Source: Anabas testudineus (lineage: Eukaryota; Chordata; Actinopteri; Anabantiformes; Anabantidae). From it: a stretch of 64,000 nt of DNA. Shown piece by piece: positions 24,192 to 36,255 of the stretch. The stretch spans positions 22,380,833 through 22,444,832 of the forward strand of contig NC_046614.1 of NCBI RefSeq assembly GCF_900324465.2, given 5' to 3'. The position numbers were made by a program, and so were the translations under genes. Position 1 is the stretch's first letter. The number at the start of each line of letters is the position of its first letter. The notes below the pieces were generated by a model. The model made no database searches. It was given only the letters and a program-made list of their open reading frames with translations, and was not told where the DNA came from.

Positions 24192-25728
24192 ATGAGACAC
24201 CTGCTGACAACTCAGAGCCAGAACTGCTACAGAGAGCAGATTCAGAAGGAGATGTTGACGCGTTTGGCCTGGAAGAGCCGCTACGCCAAGCTCTATCCAC
24301 CCTGTTCTAACCCGCAAAACCACAGCAGGGAGCCCGCACAGCCGCCTGCAGACAGGTGAGTCACTTCACTCATGTTAAACATCTTGTTCGTGTTGAACAT
24401 TACATTTAAAAAAGTAAGACTCAACTTCTTACAATAGAGTCAGACAGAAAATAATAGTCGAGGTAGATTTAATAAAGTTGATGAGTAGCTGGAGAGTTAA
24501 TGGAGCCCCTGCTGGACAAGGGGGCTGTGGCTCGTTCTGAGGCGTTCATGTGAGTCTGCCGACAGTGAGGTGTGACGACACACACGTACCTGCACAGGTC
24601 AAAGTGTTCACGTTATGTATGTGTTTATCACGCCCATCAGTAAATGTATAACACACACTGATCCCACCCCCACCAGGACTGTGCTGCCTCCTCTCACCAG
24701 GACACCAGAGAAACAGAGCAACCTTCCTCCTCCTCGTCATCCTCCTGTGTTGTCTGTGGACGCAGACGGGGGGCTGAGCGTGGCCCCCACTATGAGGCCG
24801 GTTTCACCTCAGACCAGACAGGCTCTCTATTGGGACTCCTCTCACCATGTGGGCAGTGTTGTGGTTTAAACAGCAACAGTAGAAACCAATCAATTCAATA
24901 ATAATCTAATAACAATATTGGTAATTAGTAATACTGGTCAGCACCTCTGTCTTCATGCCAAATGTATTTTTAAAATATGTTTGAAATATATTGAAAAGAC
25001 GCTCTGTGCAGGGGAGAGGACGAGGGCTGTACCTGCAGAGACGTGGCCAAATTAGACCCGAGGAGAAGTTTGACTTTCCCCTGCTCTCGTCCTGGGAGTA
25101 CGGTTGGAGGCTGGGTAAGACGGAGACACTGTTTACCTGCTATGTCACCACATAATCTCGATTTGTATAATTTAATTAGTGGCTCTGTGAAGCTCTACTT
25201 AGACGTTAGATGTTAGAAGATGTTAGATACTAAATCCTAATTTATAATTAATAAATGTAATAAAAACACGACTCAGTGAGGATGTCATCACATCCTGGCA
25301 TCTAACTGCTCAGCTTCCTGTTTCCTGGTGGAATTTAATAACTACAACATATCTTTGGGTTGGGATTAAGAACATCTGACAAAGAATAAACAGCTATCAG
25401 AGTGTCGTCACAGTAAAACCAGATGAGAAGCTCTGTCTTCCTCGTTTGTGTCAGCAGGTGTCACTAGTTGTTAGGATGGACAGTAGGGGTCAGTGGGTGC
25501 ATTGAGCTGAACACAATATAAGAACGTAGCTTCAGAAGGTGTTTATACTATATTTCATTAGACTAGAAGAGTTTTTCTCCAGATTAACGGTGTCTACCTG
25601 GATCCACAGGAGACTACACTCTGGATTACAGAACTCCATCTCGTGCCAGGTCGTCCGTGGTGAAGAACACCTTCTACGCTAGAAACGGTGTGTTCAACAT
25701 CCCATCAGCCACCGACACACTGGGCTGA
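24192..25728 (+). CDS. spmip1: Sperm microtubule inner protein 1 (ATP6V1F neighbour)
   Basis: Four coding exons with consistent phases: 24192-24355, 24677-24848, 25012-25114 and 25610-25728, about 185 residues. Conserved blocks are MRHLLTTQSQNCYREQIQKE at the start, MRPVSPQTRQALYWDSS, GLYLQRRGQIRPEEKFDFP followed by SSWEYGW, and VVKNTFYARNGVF near the end. These match my memory of the ATP6V1FNB/SPMIP1 family, small proteins bound inside sperm axonemal doublet microtubules. In human this gene lies beside ATP6V1F and FLNC, which fits the flnc gene 15 kb upstream here. The start is uncertain: an in-frame ATG at 24168 would add eight residues. There is no signal peptide or membrane segment. The exon 3 donor (CAT|GTGGGC) is weak but the only one that preserves frame. 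Confidence 0.75.
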
Positions 25729-25729
25729 A

Positions 25730-26900
25730 GTTCACCCATCAGACGCCAGATGCCGTTTTCTCTGTTTATCTGTTTATAACATTCATTCGTTCATTCATTA
25801 AAAATGTTGAATTTGTGGGAATGATATTAAATGTTTGCTGTAACAAAAGGAGGGACGGTATTTCTTGGTACTTTGCATTAAAGTGAGTTTATTTATTTAT
25901 TCATTATTTTGCAGTTGATGGATTTGATTCCTCCTGCACAGAACAACAGTGCAAGATGTCAGACAACAACAAAAAGAGCAATGTTTAGTATGAAAATGAC
26001 AAATTGTGCAGATGCAGCAGATAAATCCGTGGTGCACTGTTGTCTGTTTACCATCCGTGCAGCTGTGAGGTTAAGTAACTAACAACCTGATATGATGTGG
26101 TGGATAATTAATGAGCTCCTGGCCTGCTATCAGTCAGAGAGTCATTTCATCTGCACACACCTGATACCTCAGTGTTTCTAAACAGTGAGTCACTGGAGGA
26201 AATGTTCCTCACCACAACATTAAATATTTTATTTCTGATGCGTAATATTAATCCCATCACACTTCCGCCAAGTACTTTCATTACTGTTGCACAAAACCTC
26301 ATGTTATTAACATTAAGATAGTCTGATATATACAATTTCTTTTCTTATTGAGTTAAAGCTGTTGACCATCTCTCAGTAGACAAGAGCTGAGTTTACAGCA
26401 AACAGTGCTCAGAGCCGTCTATTTTCAGTGGCAGATTTATTTATATTTGATTCTGAGTTGTGATTATTTTGAGCAGCAGGATGGTGTGTTTTTATGGAAT
26501 AAGATATTTTATCATTTGAATATTTCATCTTCATCTTACTCACTACATTTGCTCGTACGGACAATTAAAGGGGCATTACACAGAAAGTTTCTACCAAAGT
26601 ATTTAATCAATGCAACGTGGCAGCCAGATACAGACACAATGGGAGATGTCAGGGAATAGTAGAAAGTTAGATTATGATGACCTTGAACATGGAGTAGAAC
26701 TACAGTATTTGTAAGAAGTAGATACTGGGTCAGAACACGGTGCCAAATCATCCCTGTGAAAGTTGCTCAGTTGCACTTGAACAGTTGAAAAGTGTAAATG
26801 CTCTAATTCCATATAAGAAGATGTGATATCAGTAATTTAAAGTAGAGAATGTGTTGTTTAGTGTTCAACAAGCCGCAGCTGAGCCAGCGTTTGTTCATTC
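25730..26900. other. spmip1 3' UTR and spacer to c1qb
   Basis: ATTAAA-type signals near 25798 and 25877 may end the spmip1 transcript. No coding signal was seen further on. The two genes converge. Confidence 0.4.
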
Positions 26901-26982
26901 TGTCTTTATTCTGTTTCATTTATTTCATTTATTTGCTCTAAATCTTTGAAAACAGTCTGTGATTCTGTCTGTAAGTGCTGAT

Positions 26983-28636
26983 TTAAGCGGTGGAGAAGAG
27001 CAGGAAGCCGGTGAAGGTGTGGCTGGTGCTGCCCATGCTCGTCACCATGGTGTTGAACCTGGTCGCCTGCAGTGAGACCGTGTCTCCGACCTCCAGCGGC
27101 AGCACCGCAGAGCCGGAGGTGACCAGGAAACCCTCAGCATTGTCACACAGCATCATGTGAGCCTCAGCACCCCTCATCAGCTTCAGACACACCTAGAAGA
27201 TCATAGAAATACAACAGAAGGGTTTTTGATTTTGTTTTGAATATCAATAATTAAATGTATTTAAATTAAAACGTCTGCTCATGTAACAAACCAAACGGAC
27301 TCACTCTGCTCTTTGCTGATATGTGGTACGTGAAGAAATAGACGCCTTTGATGGTGCAGGTGAACGTGCCGTTTGGCAGCGACTCTCCCTGAAACTGTGG
27401 CTCCAGCTCCGGTAAAATCACACTGAGGGAGATTTATGCAAACGTGTCAATTTGTATTGATTCTTTCACAGCTGCTGCTCCATCATTCAAACTTTGATCG
27501 ACTGAGTCCCCTGTTTTAGGAGAGTGAGACCCCCCTGGAGGAAAGTGAAGCCCCCTCAAGCATCATAAACATCTTACTGAACACCACCACTGCTCTGTGA
27601 CTCGTGTCTCTGACCTGTTGAAGATCATGTCCGTGTCCAAATCTGGTGTTTGTGATATCATCCGTTTCTGGGAGAAGTAGGTTCTCTGCTGGGCTGCAGC
27701 GATGAAGGGTCTTCCTTTCTCCCCTGGTCGGCCTGGATTTCCAGGACGCCCTGGCAGACCGACATCCCCCTTCAGGCCAGGTCGCCCTGGGGGGCCCAGC
27801 AGGCCTGGCTGCCCCTTCTGGCCTTTGACTGGTTGAACTGACTCACCTGTTCACGAGGTAATGCTGTTAGCTTCAAGCACGTTTTATCTCTCACACCAAC
27901 TCACTTTTCAGTCCCAGCCTTGGATTTAATCACACATATGTGTTTCCATCAAAGAAGATGAGTAAGAAACCTCACCTGGGTCTCCTTTCTGTCCTTTGGG
28001 ACCATCGCTGCCGTTGGGCCCGTGGGTCCCCGGGATCCCAGGAATCCCTGGGCTTCCCCCGCACGTCTGTGTGACAACTGGGGCGACGTGGACCAAGAGC
28101 AGCAACAGTGCAGTACTGCAGCTCAGCCGCTGGGGAGCCTGCACACAGATACAGAGACCGTGCACAAGTTTCCATCCACGTTTGAACACTTTCAACTCGG
28201 CCTCACTGCACACGGATCTGTTGTTTTTGTTATTTTACATTTAACTCTGTTTGCATCGTCACATTTATCTTAATCCAAAAACTAAATTAAATTCAACAAA
28301 CATTTAAACGTAACTTTAACTATTTCCTTTGAAACTTCATAAAACTTTAACCAATTCTTAACTTTAAAGTCCTCTTAATGGTTTCTGATTTTCAGCAGCA
28401 ACATATAAACTTTTTGCTGAATGTTTTTGTCCATTATTTACAAGATACAATTTGTAATTTTAAGACATTTTAAATCTTTTCAGGAGCTACAGGTCTCCCA
28501 CCTAGACAACAGCTCTATATATTTTACAACAACAAAGACAAATACTAATAACAGGAATTTAGAGTTGACATAACTACACGCTTCTCTATGTCTCTACGAT
28601 TTCTTTCTGTTTCCGAGGACAGAGGTTTCTCACCAT
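26983..28636 (-). CDS. c1qb: Complement C1q subcomponent subunit B
   Basis: Secreted collagen-like chain of C1q, the recognition unit of the classical complement pathway. Exons (minus order): 28636-28634 (the ATG alone), 28138-27976, 27846-27615, 27422-27305 and 27192-26983; 726 nt, 241 residues. The start codon is the last three bases of its exon (ATG|GTGAGA); splicing gives [19 protein letters not shown], a clear signal peptide. Next comes TCGG with the cysteine expected for inter-chain bonding, then Gly-X-Y repeats ([26 protein letters not shown]) with a break at GESVQPVKG. The C1q globular domain (about 110-241) has [16 protein letters not shown] and ends [10 protein letters not shown]. 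It is the most downstream of three tandem C1q genes, the B position of the mammalian A-C-B order. AATAAA (minus) lies at 26910-26905. A 22-codon upstream ORF lies in the leader. Confidence 0.88.
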
Positions 28637-28815
28637 TTGCAGGTGGTGCAGTGTTTCGTCCTGCGGTGCAGTGACAAGATGACGAAGAGCGAAGAGTCCT
28701 GCTTCACAGCGACAGCAGCAGCAGCTCTGTCAGAATAAAACCAGGAAGTGAAAGTGTGGAAGAGAAGAACATCACCGCTCTGCAGGACACGGGAACGATC
28801 ACTGCAGCAGGGACC
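28634..28815 (-). other. c1qb: c1qb leader exon carrying the start codon and an upstream ORF
   Basis: Bounded by a pyrimidine-rich acceptor (TTTTTTCCAG) at its upstream side, about 28815, and by ATG|GTGAGA at 28634. It contains an ATG with a short ORF (MFFSSTLSLPG..., 22 codons, stop TGA) ahead of the real start, which could damp translation. No further upstream exon was identified. Confidence 0.5.
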
Positions 28816-28829
28816 TGGAAAAAAACTGA

Positions 28830-31000
28830 TACATGAATTATACTTGCTTGGTACACATGTTGTAAACAAACAAAAACTGTGTTTATAATAGTACAAATTG
28901 ACTTTGAATACAATCACAAAATACTGAGTACACATCAGTACAACTGTTAGTACTGGTACAGTTTACAGTTCCCTGAGTAAACTGTACTACTACTACTACT
29001 AGTTACTCCGCATAAATACTTTTTACAAAACTCAGGCAATATAATTGATGAAATATTTACATTTGTTTCACCTTCATTTGCTGCATCAGTGACATATAAA
29101 TAAATAAATAAAACATTTTGACTAAAGTACTGTTACAGTCATTTATATGATGTTCATAAAATCATTGTACTTCTTTAACCACTGTATAAAAACATCACAA
29201 CAATAGACTCACAGGCAGTATTTTTTATTCTGAGCATGATGTACTTTTACCTTTGATACTTTAAGTACAAATCAGAGGGTCACCAGATGAATAAAGAGAG
29301 AAATTCCTGTTTACATAACTAATTATTTAGTCTGATTGTTTTTTTTCTTTTTGTGAAATATTGAATAATTTAACTTTTTCTTCAACAGTGGACAAACTAA
29401 GAGTTTAGTGATCTTCACCTTAAAATGAACCAGGAACCTTATCTGTCAGTAAAAGTATGAGTTGGACTTAAGTACAGTTACTTTCCACCTCTTCATACAG
29501 TTCAGCATGCTGCATTTGGTTCTGTTCTCCTTCACATCTTAGTTTTTTGCTGTATTTTTGTTGCATTTTGTCAGTTTCATCTCAGAGTTCAACACCTCTT
29601 CCTGCAGATCTGTGATTATTTTATTTGCATCAATCTGACACAGCAAACAACCCATCAGGGGAAGTGAAACAGTAGAATGCGGAGTCAGGAAGAACTCCAC
29701 CCGATGAAGAACTGATGATGAAGCATCATCGGATGTTTCTGATATAAAAATTTTCTCCTCCAAATTGACATTTTGTTCTGTTTTTCTCTGAACTTCCTGT
29801 TTTCTGTGAACCGTTTTCCTGGCAGCGTGTCACTGAAGTTCTTAACCTCAGTCTGGACGTTAGTATCTGTTCCACAAAATAAAAACAGTATCTATCCACA
29901 AAGAGCTGATGTGGATTTTTAATTTGATCAGATTTCACATTTACTGATGCTCTTTTCATCTCTTATATTCTGAGTTTCCACCTTGACACATACTGTACAA
30001 ACAAATCTGTGTCAGGTAGCACTGAAGCTTCTGTAGGAACGAGTGTCGAGGCTTCATCGATTAAAACGTCTCTTTAGAGTTTCAGCCCAAGAAGGAAAAC
30101 AGACAGGTGACACGTTAAAGGGAACACCAACATAAAGTGCCTTGCCTATTGATTCTAAGTGTCTGGACTGTGTTAGTCCAGAACCTCCCACAGGTGAGAC
30201 GGGAGATTATGGATTGAAATCTGGTGACTGTGAACTCTGCGGCACGTTTCATCATTTTCAAACCAGGTGTTGTTCTGTGAATGAGGCCATTTTCATCCTC
30301 ATTGGAAACGAGGATGAAGCTGATCACTCTGTCACATATCTGAGCAGATTTACTGACGTCTTATCTATACGTCTAAATGCAGACGTCTCTTCAGTCACTG
30401 TTCTTATTGAGACATCTGTTCCCCATCCATAAATCCTCTTTCAACGATTTTTCCTCCTCCATGATTGGATGTTACCTGCTCGACTGCACAGTGCAGTCCA
30501 CCTGTGTTTCTCTGCTCGTTAATTCGGGCTCTGCCTGTAATTTATCACCATCTTTAATAATCAAGTGATTGATTCTTTATTAATCCCCATGGGGACATGT
30601 TTGTGGACAGGCAGCTGCATACAAGGCACCAAGGGTTCAGGGTTCAGTATCTTGCTCAGGTACACTTTAGCATGAGGCTGAAGCATGATTCAATCCTGAG
30701 GCTCATGGAGAACTGTCCTATGGTTGATCCATACAAACAATTTCAAATCTTTTTTTATTTATTGAATTTTCTCAAATTGAAATGTACACACTTGAGCCAT
30801 ATATCCAAGTTTAAATTGCACAGCTTTCAGTTTATTTGAGTAACAAAAAACAAACTCACAGACAAATTCAATGTTTAGCTGAAGTGGCGTGTTTACATTA
30901 ATGTAAAGTCAGGGATGGAAAGATGTTTCCCTCCATGTTACATGTATTTCTGTACCAGTAAACATTTTTTGGTCACTGATTCCCACAACAAAGTTTCACT
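28830..31000. other. Spacer between c1qb and c1qc
   Basis: AT-rich. A minus-strand open stretch at 29539-29763 (coiled-coil-like, NKIITDLQEEVLNSEMKLTK) is not matched to any family. A repeat-like segment lies at 30570-30740. Confidence 0.4.
30575..30735. repeat. SINE/LINE-tail-like interspersed repeat
   Basis: Contains TTTATTAATCCCCATGGGGA and then AGTATCTTGCTCAGGTACAC, phrases common to a dispersed fish repeat. It is degenerate and its boundaries are approximate. Confidence 0.4.
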
Positions 31001-31074
31001 ATAAATCATGTTCTTTATTATCACCTGGGAAATGATGAGTCTTAAACTGTGAATTAATAAACACTGTTTGTGTT

Positions 31075-32764
31075 TCAGTGAGCCTGCAGCAGGAAGCCGG
31101 AGAAGATGCTCTGACCCGCCGGGTTTCCTCTCATCCCTCTGTAGTCTTTAGTCTCCAGCCAAACCTCCTGATCCCTTGACAGGTAGACCGCCAGGCCCCC
31201 TGAAGTCACCTGGAGCCAGTAGAAATGACACTTTCATTCATATTTTATTACAATATTTAGTAATAAAAACAATAAATCTATATTATGGCTCTGTGTTTGT
31301 ACCTGTCTCCTGATCCGACGATGATCACAGAACGGTGTCAACAAAGTGTTGTCCACTTTCAGCAGCACACACAGTCGTTCCTCTAAAGAGGCGTGAAATG
31401 CAAAGTAGTAGGTTCCTGGGACACGACACCTGCAGCACACAAACCTAATTCAGTCACTTCAGCTGGATTTGATTCTTCTCTCTGAGTTGATGCTGACGTT
31501 TAGCTGCTAGCGACGTTGCTAATGACGTTAATGGAAGCTGTGATTCCAGTTTCTGTCAGGTGTGACTGTTCTCACCTGAACTTTCCTGTGTTCGTGTCGT
31601 AGTCATCTTCAATGTTAGTGATGACGGTGGTGAACCGAATGATGCTGGTTTTGTCCGGGTATTCGTTGGTTCCTCTGGCAACGCTGAAAGCTGCTTTCTG
31701 CTGGATCCCAGCAGTCCTGCAGAAACAGCACAATGTGATGTTCAGAGCTGGAATAATCAGCAACTGTGCAAGAGGAGTGGTCGGGGGGGAATGCCCCCTT
31801 TAATATCAGATTTTCCACCCCTGGTGCCCCCCATTCAGAACTGATCAAATAAATAATAAATGAACTAAATAAAGCAACCCCTGCAGAGGATTTACATGTA
31901 TACAAATAAAAAATATACCATTTATTAAGTGACCCCTAGATCATTTTAACCAGTGGACTATTGGGTCCAAGCAACAGAGTGATTCCACCTACTTGAGGCT
32001 CTAGGGCCCCCTCTGGCCCCCTCTGGCCCCTCAGTGCTACATCCTTGGTGCTGCTGTCTTCATACAGGGTTCATTCCCTGAAAATCCTGTATCATACACT
32101 GACAGTTGTCTTCATTGAACACTTTTTCCTGGCTCAGTGATTTGTCTTATTACATACCCATTTTCTCCTGGTTCTCCTGGTCGTCCGGCAGGCCCCAGGG
32201 CCCCGGGTTGGCCTGGTTCCCCGCCCTGACCACGTTTACCGGGGAACCCCATCAGCCCTGGCTCCCCTTTCTGCCCTTTCTGTGGGCCAGAGTTGCCATG
32301 CAACTTTGCTCCTGGAGACAACAACGACAAGCTGGTTATTGCACATTAAAAGCAGCTTCGCAGTTTAAAGGAGTTGTCCAACAGTTTTTAAATTCACTTA
32401 ACTATGTCTGTTTGTTAGAGGCAGGTGATTGTAGCCCAGCCTCGTATCCATGTTTGTCCTCACTCTAGTCTATCTGTTCAAATCAGTACGGTCATTGACT
32501 GTGTTGGATACCTGATTCTCCTTTCTCTCCTTTCTCTCCGTCACGACCGTCTCTGCCTGGCATCCCAGGAATACCTGAGGAGGGAAACACAGATAAACTA
32601 CAACAGAAGAAACACAAAAGAGACGCACGTCAAACGGGACATGGATGAAAACACATACCTGGAATTCCAGGCATTCCTGTTGCTGGACAGGTTTCCATGG
32701 CAACCAGTAGGGGTACGATGAGAGAGAGCAGGACACCGATCACAAGAAAATATTGATGGAACAT
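31075..32764 (-). CDS. c1qc: Complement C1q subcomponent subunit C
   Basis: Six exons (minus order): 32764-32659, 32574-32512, 32311-32158, 31716-31576, 31429-31303 and 31209-31075; 726 nt, 241 residues, all phases consistent. A hydrophobic signal peptide ([20 protein letters not shown]) precedes METCPATG, giving the N-terminal cysteine that links C chains. The collagen region includes [16 protein letters not shown] and [19 protein letters not shown], with irregular steps around [13 protein letters not shown] that may correspond to the kink. The globular domain has [20 protein letters not shown] and RLCVLLKVD, closely matching mammalian C1QC (DYDTSTGKF, LCVLLY). It ends [11 protein letters not shown]. 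It sits between c1qa and c1qb in the same orientation. The acceptor just before the ATG follows a long pyrimidine tract, so a noncoding exon is expected upstream. AATAAA (minus) lies at 31019-31014. Confidence 0.9.
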
Positions 32765-33151
32765 GATGGAAAACCTGACGGGGAGCAGAGGAGACGAGGA
32801 AAAATAGGAAAGGAGGAGAGATAAGGAAATTAGGAAAGGAAATGTGAAAGGAAAGAGGAGACGGGATGAGGAAAGAAGGGAGGAGATGAGTGAATAGGAA
32901 AGGAGAGAAAGCATGAAGAGGAAGATGAAGGTGTAGAAGAAGAGGCAAGAAGAAGAACAGAGGTGGAAGAGAGAGAATTTAAAGTATTCCTCATTGTAAA
33001 AACTAAATTTGAGGGAATTAAAACATTAAAATTGATACAGCAGAAATACACAATCATCCAAAATGGTCAAATTAATTAAAACAGATCCATTTACTAAACT
33101 ATCATCAACTCACAAGTGCAAAAATAAATGTAAAAAATGTGTAAAACTCAC

Positions 33152-33250
33152 TCGAGAGAACAATAAATTGAAATCCAGACTTCAAATCTAACCGAAGTGA
33201 AGCTCCGAGTCCTGCACTCGCTGCAGGAGGAAGATTCAGCAGCCGGAAAT
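33152..33250 (-). other. c1qc: Candidate noncoding first exon of c1qc
   Basis: On the minus strand a donor CTCGA|GTGAGT lies at 33152/33151, about 380 bases upstream of the ATG exon's acceptor (CCCCGTCAG). The exon start cannot be fixed; no clear TATA box is seen. Confidence 0.4.
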
Positions 33251-33259
33251 AATCTTCTG

Positions 33260-34830
33260 AGCTCGTTGTGTGTAGTTCTGCAATTTTGGGAAGTTATTCA
33301 GAGTTGGTGGAGAGAGAGAGAAAAAATAAAGCAACATTCAGAAACAGTGGCGTTCATCAGCCGTTTTCATGTCTCTGCAAGTGGTGAAGCTGAAACTAAT
33401 TTAATTCCAACAGATGCACAGTTTTCATCCAGTTTGAGTTGAGTTTGCTAAAATAACATCAGGGACGTACCCAGACTTTTAAAAACTGAACTATATATTT
33501 GTTTCTGTCTTCACAGAGACTGTAGGGAGGTCAGAGACAGATCAACACATCGTCCCCCAGCCCTCCTGTAGCCTGTAGGAACTGCAGTTCTGTCATGATG
33601 TTCGGTCATTTTAACACATTTGTTTATTTTCTGTGTCTTTGGGTTCATTGTGTGTCTAATTTTGGATGTGATGTGTCTCTCTTAGATCATTTGGGGTCAT
33701 TTATTTTGTCTCTAGGATGGTTTCAAAGCGTAATTAATGTCGATTTAGCAACATTTTAGTCATAAAGCCGATTTATTGACTTCAGCCCACCACTGTTACC
33801 ACCGCCGCCCTCTGTGGTTGAGACTGAAACATCAGCTCTGTGCCTGTTGTTGCCGTGTGGGAGGAGTTTGGTGCTGATAGAACTAGAAATCCCAACAGTG
33901 TCTCTCCATGACCTTTAACTTTGACGACCCTGGTTCAGTTTTTCAGCTTACGACAGGGTGTGTTCCTTCAACAAGCTGTTTTCAGCAATTTCACAAAAAA
34001 TAAAACAGGATGGAACAAAAAAACAATTATAGAAGGAAGAGGTCAAGTGGAGACTTTACCATAAAGAAGAAGTTCATAACACCAAAACGTTTCACTTCTG
34101 TAACCGTCAGGGTCACGCAAAACGTTTTCTGCGCATTAATAGAAAATAAATATGAATGAAAAGATTTCATGTAACTTCACTGAGGTTCGTATAAAAAAAA
34201 CATTCACATTAAATCTGTGAGAACCGTTTTCAAATTAGCTGGACAACTGAGAAAGGTTGAACGAGTTTACAGTGTTTGTGCACGGACCATATTTGAAAAG
34301 TCTTCATTTAGTGTAGCTTAGCACAGATTAATCAGCCAACCCTGCAAGTATTACACAGTGTTTTAGTGTCTGATAAACCTTTAAACGTTCATCTTCTCAT
34401 GCAGGTGACAAGACACTGTTCGGTCAGTACCTCTGTAACTTTACTTACTGCTTTTTGAAATTCCTCTGTGAACTTTGATGCAACAAAATCAGTGATCAGT
34501 GACCGATTAAAATCTCAGTATCATAGCATTTGAACAAAACATACACACATTCGATTTTAAAGTTTAATTCTTTTAGTAGGATTTATGGACAAAGTCTGCA
34601 TTCAAAGACGGTTTACATGAGTCACCATGTGGGAAATCCAAATTTATTTGTGGCTTCAAACTAATGGTACAAAGAGGAAACATCTGTAGAAAACTGGCTC
34701 TGGTCAGCTCTTACAAACAGCTTACGGCAAATATGAGCTTCAACCAGACAGGTTTAGATGATAAATTCATAAAAGGATGCAGAATCTAGACTCCACGCTG
34801 CAGTGAAATGATTGAGCCTGTCACTGAACT
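33260..34830. other. Spacer between c1qc and c1qa
   Basis: No gene or repeat family recognised. AATAAA on the minus strand (34648-34643) probably serves c1qa. Confidence 0.4.
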
Positions 34831-34833
34831 TTA

Positions 34834-35824
34834 TTATGCATTTGAGAAAAGCAGGAAGCCGTTGAAGATGATCTGTTTTTCACTTGGTCGAAGGTCATTA
34901 GCTGTCTGCTGGTCCTTAAAAGACTGGAGCCAAACCTTCTGTCCCACTGTCAGCTGTAAGACCACACCACCCGACAGAACCTGAAACACAGCGAAGACAG
35001 TTTGAAAACAGATTATTCTGCCCTCTAAGCTACATATGATGCCAAAACTGCATAAGCTGTATGTGGGATTAAACACATGAGAATAAAAAACATGAAAATA
35101 CTGCACACAAAAGGTTTTATGTGTGCAGTATTACTTGTCATCAGTTGGTCTGTAGGCACATTTTTGACTTTTACATCTTCGGTTTTCTCTGTTTTTAGCT
35201 GTGTGTGTTCATTTTGTCTCTTTTGGAATAATTTTGTGCCTCTTTGTGGTCACTTTGAGTCTCTTTGTCACCATTTTCTTTCTCTTTTGTTGTTTTTGGT
35301 CATTTATGGTCATTCAGTCATTACTGTTTTTAGTTATTATTATTAACAACCTTCCAAATGCTTGTGATCATTTGTTATTGACTAATTGATAATTTGCAGA
35401 TTGGAGTAAATGTTTATTAAAGATTTTTCCTCCTGACGTCTTTCGGGCTCTGTGGTTCTCACTGAAGCACCAAACTGACCTGATCATTGTTCCTGACGTA
35501 ATCACAGAAGCCCAGTTTCTTGGTTCCCAGAGCATCACTGACTATCTGCAGACACATGTTGACCTACAAAACACATGACAAACAGCACTGTAACAACTAC
35601 AATATAATATGATCATGGAGTTTAAAGCAAACTTTAAAGCAAAATGTTACATAATGGTCAGAAATTGTAATATATAAAAACTGCAGCTGTGTTTTACCTT
35701 CGCCATAGAGTGAAAGGTAAAGTAATAAACACCAGGTACTCTGCAGATGAATTGACCTGTGGCTGTGTTGAAGTCTGGCGGTTCATTGACCACAGTTTTC
35801 TGGTAGGTTACTGGCTGAAACACG

Positions 35825-35904
<80 letters not shown>

Positions 35905-36172
35905 GAGTCGAAAATGAGCTCTAAGCAGATACAACCAAACAAATGTAAAAAATAAAAATAAAATAAAAGGTAAATGTCTGAAGGATATTTGATTTGATTT
36001 GTAACATATTTTTCTAAATTCAAACATTTCTTTACATGTAAAATAAAAGAAAGACTAAATGTGGATGATAGACTGAACCTTGTTGTAGACAGGATAACTT
36101 TGATCAGTCCTGATCATGGAGAAGGCTGAACGGGCCTGCTGAGCAGAGTGTTGTCCTACATATAGGAACACA

Positions 36173-36255
<83 letters not shown>

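Noticed and set aside
32598-32948. Minus-strand leucine- and serine-rich open frames upstream of c1qc
   Set aside because: They read the pyrimidine-rich intron before the c1qc start exon; low complexity, not protein.
35647-36027. Long open frames rich in Val-Cys or Thr-His across 35.6-36.5 kb, 37.4-37.6 kb, 48.5-48.8 kb and 61.0-61.3 kb
   Set aside because: These are translations of (CA)n microsatellites joined to short exon or intron sequence.
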